Both the position numbers and the translations under genes were made by a program. Positions 1-7,600 of a stretch of 9,196 bases of DNA are shown here, in pieces; the stretch's first letter is position 1; each line of letters begins with the position of its first letter. Source of the DNA: Saprospiraceae bacterium (lineage in GTDB: Bacteria; Bacteroidota; Bacteroidia; Chitinophagales; Saprospiraceae); NCBI GenBank assembly GCA_014379665.1, contig JACMLK010000473.1, positions 1-9,196 of the forward strand. Reading direction: 5' to 3'. The notes beneath the pieces were generated by a model, which had not been told where the DNA came from, did not search any database, and worked only from the letters and a program-made list of their open reading frames with translations.

Positions 1-409
1 CGGAACTTTTCGAACCATGAACGAAAAATGGCGCATTGAGGCACACAAACTAATCATAAAAATATCTGAAGAAACAGCTAAAGCTTACGGAGTAGAATGC
101 AGGATTAAGATCGTCAATGGGTATCCATGTCTTTATAATGAACCAGAGTTAACTTCTGCCATTATAAATAAAATGAAGTTATATCTTGGCAATGAAAATG
201 TAGTTGAACTTCCCATTCGCATGACATCTGAGGATTTTGCCTATTATTCACAGATTATTCCAGCTTGTTTTTACAGATTAGGAACCGGAAATATACAAAA
301 GGGTATTACTTCTCCAGTACATACCTCAACTTTTGATATTGATGAAAATGCCCTGGAAACGGGTATGGGACTTATGGCCTGGCTAGCTTATAATGGAAAT
401 ACAAATTAA
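1..409 (+). CDS. M20-family metallopeptidase/amidohydrolase, C-terminal part (5' end outside the window)
   Basis: The reading frame is already open at base 2 and reads GTFRTMNEKWR, so the ATG at 17 is an internal methionine and not the start. GT(F)RT followed by an Arg a few residues later is the conserved stretch in the dimerisation (lid) domain of M20D amidohydrolases (hippurate, IAA-amino-acid and N-acyl-amino-acid hydrolases). About 135 residues are visible. Near the end, MTSEDFAYY and SPVHTSTFDIDENAL match the returning catalytic domain; by family analogy the His of SPVHT is the C-terminal zinc ligand. Proteins of this family release amino acids from N-acyl or amide conjugates using a two-metal centre. 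The N-terminal metal-binding half and any signal peptide are not in the window, so location and substrate stay open. It converges on the response-regulator gene and shares no operon with it. Family assignment is firm, exact substrate unknown. Confidence 0.9.
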   Translation, partial: GTFRTMNEKWRIEAHKLIIKISEETAKAYGVECRIKIVNGYPCLYNEPELTSAIINKMKLYLGNENVVELPIRMTSEDFAYYSQIIPACFYRLGTGNIQKGITSPVHTSTFDIDENALETGMGLMAWLAYNGNTN

Positions 410-440
410 AAAAAATATCTAAAATTTCTTAATGATTACT

Positions 441-470
441 AAAGATAGATCTTAAAGTGAAATTATCTTT
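441..470. terminator. Weak AT-rich hairpin in the convergent gap, possible bidirectional terminator
   Basis: AAAGATA at 441-447 pairs with TATCTTT at 464-470 across a 16-nt loop, in the 79-bp gap between two convergent stop codons. The position is right for a shared terminator, but the stem has 7 pairs with a single G-C pair and there is no clear T-run after it on the + strand beyond a few bases. It is the best candidate in the gap, and it may be chance. Confidence 0.2.
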
Positions 471-488
471 TGAGTGTTTTACAAAATG

Positions 489-1133
489 TCAAATCCATCT
501 TTCCTTTTTTGCCAATTCAAGGGCATCTGCTTTACTATGTACTTCCAGTTTGAAATAGATATTTTTAATATGTGTTCTTATGGTTTCTTTATCTACATAC
601 AATTCGTCAGCGATAGAGGAATAACTTTTACCTTTAGACAGTAATGATAACACTTCCATTTCACGTTTTGAAAGTGGGGAGTTTTGATTTCTTTGGAATG
701 ATGCTACGACCATTCTGGCAATACAGGTACTCATGGGTGCACCCCCATGTATGATTTCAAAAATGGCATCCTTTAGTCTGTCTGTTGGCAAATTTTTAGT
801 TAGATATCCCCCGGCTCCTGCACAAAGGGCGTCAAATACCAGTTTGTCATTTTCATACACGGTCACCACTATGATCTGGATTCTTGGGTACTTTTTTTTA
901 ATTAATAAAATACCATCTATTCCATTCATCCCGGGAAGTTCGATATCCATTAATACAACACCGGGTTTATCAAATTCAAGATTCATAAAGAAATCTTCAC
1001 AATTACTATAGGTATTAATCACCTGGAAATGTTTCACTTCCTGAAGAATTTCTTTGAACCCATTTCTAATGACATGGTCATCTTCAACGATACAAATCCG
1101 AATCAATTTACCATCAAATATTTGCAGATTCAT
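489..1133 (-). CDS. NarL/LuxR-family two-component response regulator
   Basis: A 214-aa protein, the normal length for this family. The receiver domain covers about residues 11-128: acidic pair E17/D18/D19 in IRICIVEDD, phospho-acceptor D63 in VVLMDIELPGMNG, switch Thr T91 in IIVVTVYE, and conserved K113 in GYLTKN. All catalytic positions are present, so it should be phosphorylatable. The GerE/LuxR-type helix-turn-helix covers about residues 154-208 (LSKREMEVLSLLSKG, IADELYVDKETIRTHIKNIYFKL). It is therefore a DNA-binding transcription regulator, cytoplasmic. The ATG at 1133 lies inside the end of the kinase gene (20-bp overlap), which fits translational coupling and a kinase-regulator pair. 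Targets are inferred to be the two matching palindromes at 4196-4216 and 4494-4513. The stop is the TGA at 489-491. Confidence 0.96.
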   Translation of the reverse strand: MNLQIFDGKLIRICIVEDDHVIRNGFKEILQEVKHFQVINTYSNCEDFFMNLEFDKPGVVLMDIELPGMNGIDGILLIKKKYPRIQIIVVTVYENDKLVFDALCAGAGGYLTKNLPTDRLKDAIFEIIHGGAPMSTCIARMVVASFQRNQNSPLSKREMEVLSLLSKGKSYSSIADELYVDKETIRTHIKNIYFKLEVHSKADALELAKKERWI

Positions 1134-4100
1134 TATGTTTAAGATTAAGTTGTAAAAGAATTTTTGTCCCTTTCTCGGGTCTTAAAATAGATAATTTACC
1201 CCCATTTTTTATGGCCCTTGTCTTCATATTGGTAATTCCATTACCAATATTTGATACATTTGGAGTGCCTTTGCCATTGTCCTTCCAGGTAATTTCGAAC
1301 GACTGATTTTCTATATTAACTGATAATTCAGCTACAGTCGCTTCCGCGTGTTTAAGTGTATTTGTTATGGCTTCCTTCATAATCATGACTACATGTCTGT
1401 TCACACCAGGTTTCAGCTGATAATTTTTCAAATTTTCATTGATACCATAAGCATTAAAATTAAGACCGGAACTGGACATGGCATCTTCGGCAAAATCTTT
1501 TATTCTCACTAGTGTCTCCCAAAGATTATCACTCTCCGGATTAAGAGCCCATATAAAATCTTTTGTCCCGTTATATAATCTGGTGGAATTCTCTATGATC
1601 TTTTTTAACAAGGTTTTTGCTTCGTAGGTATTATTCTGATCCAATTTGGATTCGGCCAACTTGGACAGAATACTTATTCTCGTCAGGGTATTACCAAAGT
1701 CATCATGCATATCCTGAGCGGCAATTTTTCTTACTCTTTCATTCTCTTCCAATCTGATTTTTTCAATCATCAGTTTTCTCCTGATATGATTTTTGAAAAG
1801 AATATAACCTATTACCATACAAAGAAATAGACATGAAAATAAAAACCAGGATTGCCTCCACACTGGCGCTTCGACTATGATTGGGATTGAAATTATATCG
1901 GTTTCATTCCAGACTCCATCACTATTGGCTGCTTTTATTTCTAAGATGTGGTTACCTGATGGTAAATTGAGTAAGCTGATGACCCTTTCATTTTCATTCT
2001 GAATCCATTCGTTATGAAGACCGGCGATCTTATAGGCGTATTGATTTTTTGGAGGATTGGTAAAGTCTATCGCTGCGAGCTTCAACCTAAGGAATTTCTC
2101 ATTATGTGTCATTTTCAATGGAAACTTTTCTGATATAGATGAAAGATTCAATTCCTGATCCATGACTTTGATACTTTTCAAAATAAGTTTAGTCAGGTGT
2201 TTATTTGGTAACAACTGAGCAGGATTAAAACTTATTAATAACTCAAGTCCTCCAAAATAAAGATGGCCATTTTCATCCTTGTAAGCGGCACCCGAATTAA
2301 ATTCTTCCCTGATAAGGCCTTCGTTTGCTCTAAAATTCCTGATAGTATTATCCTTTAGATTAATTTTAACTAATCCATGATTGCAACTAATCCAGATACT
2401 TTTGTCATTGGCTTCGAGAATACCATAGACGAAAGAATTGGGTAGTCCGTCTTTATCTGTAAAATGATCAAAACAAAATTCATCATTTTTGATAGTCAGT
2501 TTACTCAGACCTTTGGTAGTACAAAGCCAGATATTTCCTTCAGAATCACAAAATATATCCACGATTGTATTATCCATCATGCCATTTGGATGGCTTATAT
2601 CATGTCTGAAGACTTTTACCGTATGATCTTTCATACGCATAAGACCCTCTGATGTAGACAACCAGAATCCATTATGAAAATCCTCTTCAATATCTGAAAT
2701 AATTATTTTTTTGGGATCAATAAAAGAAGGTGAGATTATATGGGTAAAATCTTTAAACGTTTTTCCATTTACCAGAGCAAATAATCCTTTATTTGTACAA
2801 AACCATAAATTCCCGTTACGGTCTTCTTTTATTTTTATTATTTTCAGATTATAGTTATCTATGTCAGGAAATCTGAAAGTCCTGAATTCTTTTTTTCCTT
2901 TTTGCAGATAATACAATCCTAAATCGGACCCCGCCCATACTGTACCGTGACTATCTTTACATAAGGTAAAAAAACCTTCTTCCTGTTTATATGATTGTGT
3001 TTTAACTCTGTCTACCTTTTGGGTTGTCAGGTTTTGTTTATATAATCCTTTGGAAGTGCCGGCCCAAAGAAAATTTTCATCTTTCAGTATAGCAAAATAA
3101 AACGAAGCAGACTGGTCACTTTTTATAAAGTAATATTCATAATGCTTAAACACATTTTTTGAACGGGAGTATTTGTACAGTCCCTTTTCGCCTGTACCTA
3201 TCCACACTATGTCTTCATGTTGATCATCACCTTCATATATACACATGATCATAGTGTTTCTCAAAAACATGTTGGCATTGTCAGCATTGACATTTGCTGA
3301 CGGAGAAAGTCTTCCATTAAACCCAATGGTAAAAGTCTCCACACCTTTTTCAAAAGAACCAAGCCATAAATCACCTGACTGGTCAATGTAAAGAGAAGTC
3401 CATATATTATCACTCTTTGAATATTCAGGTAGATAGATTGTGTCTGTACGTGTATTTAGAAACAATAAAGTTCCTGATGCCGTGATCCAAAGGTTGTCAT
3501 ATTTATCTATTGCCATTTGCCAGGGAATAAAAGCAGATAAATGATCGTTTTTTATTTTTTTTAAAAGCTTAATTTCATTTGAATCCACATATAGTTTAAA
3601 TATGCCATCAGTAGAAGCCGCCCAAAGATTTCCTTTGGAATCTGATATTATGGTTTTTATTTTTCCGGAAATGTCAGAAGTGATATCCCTTATAGTGTGG
3701 TTTTTTTCATCTTTAATGTGGATGATGTATAACTTATCTGAGGAAGAAACAGCTATATTATTTTCGTTCAAAGCGACAATATGCGTTATGTTTTTGCCTT
3801 CCCCACACAATGGCGGGATATTGAAAAGCCATAAACCATTGGAAGTCAAAATGTCCAGCCCATTTTTTGTACCTACCCAAATCCTTCCGGTTTTATTTTC
3901 ATAAAGACAATTAATCTGATCTGAAGAAAGGCTTTTGGCATTGAATGGCTCATTTTTTACATGAATAAATTCATAGCCGTCATAATAATTCAAACCATCG
4001 CTTGTGCCAATCCACATTTTGCCGGATCTATCCTGAAGAAGACATCTGACACTATTCTGGCTGAGCCCCTGTTCAGGTCCGACATGGTCAGACATCGGCA

Positions 4101-4161
4101 TTTGTGCATCAACATAGGTTGTAAAGATGATGTACCATAAAATGAGAATTCTGACTTTCAT
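1114..4161 (-). CDS. Periplasmic two-propeller/triple-tyrosine sensor histidine kinase (HisKA_3 type)
   Basis: I place the start at the ATG at 4161 (1015 aa). An upstream TTG at 4197 would add 12 residues, but it lies inside an operator-like palindrome and in front of the predicted promoter box, and only the ATG puts the signal peptide (MKVRILILWYIIFTTY, then VDAQ) at the N-terminus. Residues about 35-650 contain some 14 repeats of the form (I/L/V)W(I/V/A)GTxxGL, for example MWIGTSDGL, IWVGTKNGL, VWIGTGEKGL and IWLCTTKGL, which suggests two seven-bladed propellers (Reg_prop). A Y_Y_Y domain follows (about 690-755, QYAYKIAGLHNEWI ... GNHILEIKAANSDGVW), then one membrane helix (about 771-789). 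The cytoplasmic part has a HisKA_3 phospho-acceptor in QDMHDDFGNTL (H819), and an HATPase with N-box EAITNTLKH (N934), G1 box DNGKG (961-965) and a GNGITNM box. This is the sensor layout of Bacteroides hybrid systems, but without fused receiver and AraC domains; those roles fall to the separate regulator downstream. It is divergent from susC/susD, so sensing their substrate is the likely job. Confidence 0.96.
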   Translation of the reverse strand: MKVRILILWYIIFTTYVDAQMPMSDHVGPEQGLSQNSVRCLLQDRSGKMWIGTSDGLNYYDGYEFIHVKNEPFNAKSLSSDQINCLYENKTGRIWVGTKNGLDILTSNGLWLFNIPPLCGEGKNITHIVALNENNIAVSSSDKLYIIHIKDEKNHTIRDITSDISGKIKTIISDSKGNLWAASTDGIFKLYVDSNEIKLLKKIKNDHLSAFIPWQMAIDKYDNLWITASGTLLFLNTRTDTIYLPEYSKSDNIWTSLYIDQSGDLWLGSFEKGVETFTIGFNGRLSPSANVNADNANMFLRNTMIMCIYEGDDQHEDIVWIGTGEKGLYKYSRSKNVFKHYEYYFIKSDQSASFYFAILKDENFLWAGTSKGLYKQNLTTQKVDRVKTQSYKQEEGFFTLCKDSHGTVWAGSDLGLYYLQKGKKEFRTFRFPDIDNYNLKIIKIKEDRNGNLWFCTNKGLFALVNGKTFKDFTHIISPSFIDPKKIIISDIEEDFHNGFWLSTSEGLMRMKDHTVKVFRHDISHPNGMMDNTIVDIFCDSEGNIWLCTTKGLSKLTIKNDEFCFDHFTDKDGLPNSFVYGILEANDKSIWISCNHGLVKINLKDNTIRNFRANEGLIREEFNSGAAYKDENGHLYFGGLELLISFNPAQLLPNKHLTKLILKSIKVMDQELNLSSISEKFPLKMTHNEKFLRLKLAAIDFTNPPKNQYAYKIAGLHNEWIQNENERVISLLNLPSGNHILEIKAANSDGVWNETDIISIPIIVEAPVWRQSWFLFSCLFLCMVIGYILFKNHIRRKLMIEKIRLEENERVRKIAAQDMHDDFGNTLTRISILSKLAESKLDQNNTYEAKTLLKKIIENSTRLYNGTKDFIWALNPESDNLWETLVRIKDFAEDAMSSSGLNFNAYGINENLKNYQLKPGVNRHVVMIMKEAITNTLKHAEATVAELSVNIENQSFEITWKDNGKGTPNVSNIGNGITNMKTRAIKNGGKLSILRPEKGTKILLQLNLKHNESANI

Positions 4162-4167
4162 AATGCG

Positions 4168-4175
4168 CAAATTTA
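4168..4175 (-). promoter_or_regulatory. Predicted -7 box TAAATTTG of the kinase/regulator operon
   Basis: On the - strand TAAATTTG matches the Bacteroidota -7 consensus TAnnTTTG in all six fixed positions. An ATTG (4198-4195), three of four matches to the TTTG -33 box, sits upstream with a 19-bp spacer, inside the palindrome edge. The box ends 7 nt before the ATG at 4161, so transcription should begin at or within a few bases of the start codon, giving an almost leaderless mRNA. This is a consensus match only, with no transcript data. Confidence 0.55.
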
Positions 4176-4195
4176 CCTGACTCCGTGCTTGAATC

Positions 4196-4216
4196 AATCA
4201 CCCAATTTGGGTGATT
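4196..4216. promoter_or_regulatory. Operator-like perfect palindrome, kinase side
   Basis: Arms AATCACCCAA (4196-4205) and TTGGGTGATT (4207-4216) are exact reverse complements around a single T at 4206. The length of about 20 bp suits a dimer of a LuxR/NarL-type regulator. The same sequence recurs at 4494-4513. The centre is 31 bp from the first base of the TAAATTTG box that reads toward the kinase, a position suited to an activator touching RNA polymerase, or to autoregulation. There is no T-run beside it, so it does not look like a terminator. That the adjacent response regulator binds it is inference. Confidence 0.7.
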
Positions 4217-4493
4217 AAAGGCTGAGTTCTATTAAAGTTTTGTTAAATCGGGTTGTCTTAGTTCGAAACAAACCATTAACAGATAATCAAACAAGATATA
4301 TACAGTTCACTAAACTCTTTTTCTTTTATGATACAAACCACTTCCATGGCGACAGAAAGCAATTTTAAGCTGACTAAATGGGCAATTATAGAGCTGAAAT
4401 CAACAAACATTTTTATAAATAGAACGAAAAATTTGAAGAGATTACTTATAAGAATCTGAAAATTTGTCTTCCCCAATACATTCCCAAATATAA
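4217..4493. other. Intergenic segment between the two operator copies, no convincing gene
   Basis: This 277-bp AT-rich stretch lies between the two palindromes. The + strand holds a 43-codon ATG frame (4328-4459, beginning MIQTTSMATE) and the - strand a 75-codon frame with only a TTG start. Neither has a recognisable domain, a promoter box at a sensible distance or a family resemblance that I can see. The segment most likely serves as a spacer between divergent promoters, perhaps with further regulator sites that I cannot identify. An undetected small RNA cannot be excluded. Confidence 0.5.
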
Positions 4494-4513
4494 AATCACC
4501 CAAATTGGGTTAT
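4494..4513. promoter_or_regulatory. Operator-like palindrome, susC side (imperfect second copy)
   Basis: AATCACCCAA (4494-4503), a central A at 4504, then TTGGGTTAT. The first 17 bases match the copy at 4196-4212 at 16 positions, differing only at the central base. The promoter-proximal arm decays after TTGGGT, so the site is a full distal half plus a partial proximal half. Its centre is 31 bp before the first base of TACTTTTG, the same spacing as in the kinase-side copy. The predicted transcription start would put the operator centre near -42 to -45, where class II activators usually bind. Binding by the neighbouring regulator is inferred. Confidence 0.7.
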
Positions 4514-4534
4514 ACGGCACTTCTGTCCATCGCC

Positions 4535-4542
4535 TACTTTTG
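4535..4542 (+). promoter_or_regulatory. Predicted -7 box TACTTTTG of the susC/susD operon
   Basis: TACTTTTG fits TAnnTTTG at every fixed position. At the expected 19-21-bp spacing upstream there is no TTTG-like -33 box (ATAC, TATA or TTAT instead), which is what one expects of a promoter that needs an activator; the operator at 4494-4513 occupies that place. Transcription would begin near 4546-4549 and leave a 5' leader of roughly 120 nt before the ATG at 4668. Confidence 0.5.
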
Positions 4543-4575
4543 CTCTTGTTAATTTCCGTTTCAAATCAGTTGAAA

Positions 4576-4587
4576 ATTGTTAACAAT
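4576..4587. promoter_or_regulatory. 12-bp perfect palindrome in the susC leader
   Basis: ATTGTTAACAAT is self-complementary. Its right half continues as TTAACAATCA (4580-4589), and that 10-mer recurs at 4647-4656, inside the hairpin just before the susC start. It may be a second regulator's site or a leader-RNA element. Such AT-rich palindromes also arise by chance, so weight is low. Confidence 0.25.
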
Positions 4588-4636
4588 CACTTCGTCACAA
4601 TTTTATTACTGAACATCAATTTTGGTAAACGGATCT

Positions 4637-4659
4637 TTTTGATTTTTTAACAATCAAAA
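4637..4659 (+). promoter_or_regulatory. Hairpin directly upstream of the susC start codon
   Basis: TTTTGATT (4637-4644) pairs exactly with AATCAAAA (4652-4659) over a 7-nt loop, and the stem ends 8 nt before the ATG at 4668. It has eight pairs but only one G-C, so it is weak. In the mRNA it would sit where the 30S subunit loads and could lower translation of the receptor. There is no run of T after it, so it is not a terminator. Function is speculative. Confidence 0.3.
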
Positions 4660-4667
4660 TTTCAGAA

Positions 4668-7600
4668 ATGAAAAAAGTAATTTTACATGTTATCTTATTT
4701 TGGATCTTCACAGGTGCGGCGTTCTGTCAGGTTTCTGTTACGGGCACCGTAACAGATCAGGCCGGATTGGCTTTGATAGGAGCTAATGTGACAGCTAAAG
4801 GTTATGATGCCATTGGAACCATCACAGATGTGGATGGCAATTTCACTCTTTCAGTACCAAATGGGGTGAATACTTTGAAAATAAGTTACACAGGTTATAC
4901 TGCCCTTGAAGTGGACTTCAGTCCCGGGACCTTCCTTAATATTATCCTTTCAGAAGGTAAAATTCTGGAAGAAGTAGTAGTCACTGCATTGGGTATACCC
5001 AAAAGTGCTAAAACGCTTGGTTACTCTACATCTGTAGTTTCAGGCGATCAGATCAATATTACAAGAAATACGAGCGTCCTTGATGCCCTCAACGGATCAG
5101 TGGCCGGACTTACGGTTTCAACAGCATCAGGTGCTCCCGGAGCATCCACAGTTGTTAATATCCGTGGCTTTAATTCTGTCACGGGCAATAATCAACCTCT
5201 ATATGTGATAGATGGTGTACCAATGAATAACAGGGGAAACACGTCCTCGGCCAATGTAAAAAATGCCAATGACGACTTTGGACGTTCTACAGATTTTGGA
5301 AATCAGATGAATGACATTAATCCCAATGACATTGAATCTTTAAATGTGTTAAAGGGTTCAGCTGCTTCAGCTCTGTATGGTAGTAGGGCAGCCAACGGGG
5401 TCATCCTGATTACTACCAAAAAAGGGAAGGCAGGTAAAATGAAAATTGATCTGAATACATCATTTTCCACCTCAGATTTATTAAGGGTACCATTTCTCCA
5501 AAATACGTATGGTCAGGGCTGGAGTGGTTTATTTGCTTATGAAGAAAATGGAAGTTGGGGTCCTAAAACGGATGATAAAATACGTCGTTGGGGCAACGTA
5601 GTCAATAATTCCCAACAACTTAAACCTTTTAGTGTTCAGGAAAACAATATCAGAGACTTTTTTGACCTTGGTACTGCTTCCAACACAAGTCTTTCCATAA
5701 GTGGAGGAAATGAATCGTCAAATTACCGTTTATCTTATTCATTAGCTAAAGCTGATGGGGTAGTGCCAACTGATGTTGACTCATATTTACGTAATACTTT
5801 TGCTTTGTCAGGCGGATTAAAATATGGAAAAGTTAGCATCAGTTCCACTATCAATTATTTAAATAAGGACCAAAAAGCTGTGCCTACCGGTCAGGGTGAT
5901 GATGCGTCAGGTGGGAAAGTGGTATGGCAGGAATTGATCCAGATTCCCAGAGATCACAGTATTGTGGATTATAAAAAATACAACGATCCTGATGATCCTG
6001 CCCGTGACTTTTACAATCTCGATTATTATTTTACTCCTTATGCACAAAATCCCTACTGGACTTTATATAATCAGGGAAATCAGTATAACGAAAACAGAAT
6101 TTTCGGCAACCTTGACATAAGCTATGAATTGTCACCCAAATTAAAACTGACCTGGAGGGGCGGAGGCGATTTTTCAGATGCATTACAAAAAGACTGGGGC
6201 AATCTTTCCATTATTACTCCCGGAACCCCAAATTCGGGCTCTAATAATGTGGCAGGTTCTGTTTCAGAAATGTCAAGAAATAACGGTCAATACAACTCAG
6301 ATCTGATTTTGTCCTTTGATTCCAGATTAAATGATAATTTTGATCTGACAGCCGTAATAGGGCAAAATGTCAATTCCAGATCAGCAAAGACTGTGTTGTC
6401 GTCCATTACAAATTTGGGCATTCCCGATTATTTTAATTTATCCAACAGTACGGTAAGTCCTACTACGCTAACCATTGAAGCGGAACAAAGATTGATTGGG
6501 GTCTATTCTTCTGCTACTGTGGGTTACCGAAATTGGCTTTATCTGTCACTTGCAGCCAGAAATGACTGGTCCAGCACCTTGCCCAAATCAGGAAATTCGT
6601 ATTTTTATCCGGGAGCCAGCATGAGTTTTGTGTTATCAGAAGCGCTCTCTTTACCAAAACAAATTGATTATCTATCTGATGCCATCCCTTATCAGATAGA
6701 TCCTGTTTATATCTCCGGTCAGACCAGGGCAGGAGGGTTTGCTAACGTGAATTTTCCGTTTGGAGGCATCAGCAGTTTTGAACTGGCTAATAATCCCGGA
6801 AATCCGTTTCTTAAACCGGAACTGACAGATGAACTTGAACTGGGTTTCGAGGCCAAATTGTACAGAAACAGAATATCTCTGGAAGCAACTTATTACGATA
6901 AAAATACAAAGGATCAGATCATCAATTTATTGGTGGATGGCGCATCAGGCTATACCAATCAGACTGTTAATCTTGGAACGGTCAATAATAAAGGGGTGGA
7001 ATTATTGCTAAATATCATTCCTGTTAAATCCGATCATGTCGAATGGGGTATTAATACCAATTATACAAAAAACACAAATGTGGTAAAGAGTCTTGGTTAT
7101 ACTCAGGAAACGTCTATTCTTCTGAACTCTGTGTATAATGTAGACCTTAAGGCAGAAGTGGGTAAACCTTTGGGTGCCATTTATTCTCCTCAGCCGGATC
7201 GGGATCCTAATGGAAATATCATAGTTAATGCGACCACTGGATTGCCTCAGCAGGCAGATGAAAAAGCATATCGGGGCAGTATTAATCCGGACTTTACTTT
7301 TGGTTTTGGCTCATATGTAAAGTTGTTTGGTTTTACCCTGGGTGCTAACGGAGACTTCAGAAAAGGTGGAGTATTTTATTCGTATACTGCAAGACTTAAT
7401 TATTTTGTAGGCAATGCATGGAATTCTCAGTATAATGACAGGGAACCATGGGTAATTCCAAATTCTGTGGTTGACAACGGAGATGGTACTTACGCCGAAA
7501 ATACACAGGCCATAGCAAGATCAGATGTATTCACTTATTACGGGGCCAATAATGCATATCAGTTTAATCACGTAATCGATAAGACATTTTTTAAACTCAG

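Noticed and set aside
17..19. ATG at 17 as the start of the amidohydrolase
   Set aside because: The frame is open upstream and the GTFRT motif sits before it; the residue is an internal Met of a longer protein.
733..1011. 92-codon + strand frame within the response regulator
   Set aside because: It is antisense to well-conserved receiver-domain sequence and has no domain of its own.
3602..3904. 100-codon + strand frame within the kinase
   Set aside because: It is antisense to propeller repeats; its repeated Trp/Gly codons on the other strand create open frames.
4328..4459. 43-codon ATG frame on the + strand (MIQTTSMATE...)
   Set aside because: No homology that I recognise, no promoter box in front and no sign of a ribosome site; this length is expected by chance.
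4485..4492. TATATTTG on the - strand next to the susC-side operator
   Set aside because: It matches TAnnTTTG, but it is only 12 bp from the operator centre, unlike the 31 bp of the other two, and no gene follows it within 300 bp on that strand.
4276..4503. 75-codon frame on the - strand in the divergent region
   Set aside because: It has only a TTG start, which lies in the operator arm, no recognisable domain, and a composition expected of AT-rich non-coding DNA read by chance (many Phe, Ile, Leu).
4989..5002. Perfect palindrome TTGGGTATACCCAA inside susC, with the same half-sites facing out
   Set aside because: It encodes the conserved TALGIPK linker after the TonB-box-like motif, the arms are in reversed order and the spacing differs. 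Most likely a codon-driven coincidence, though a downstream roadblock site cannot be wholly excluded.
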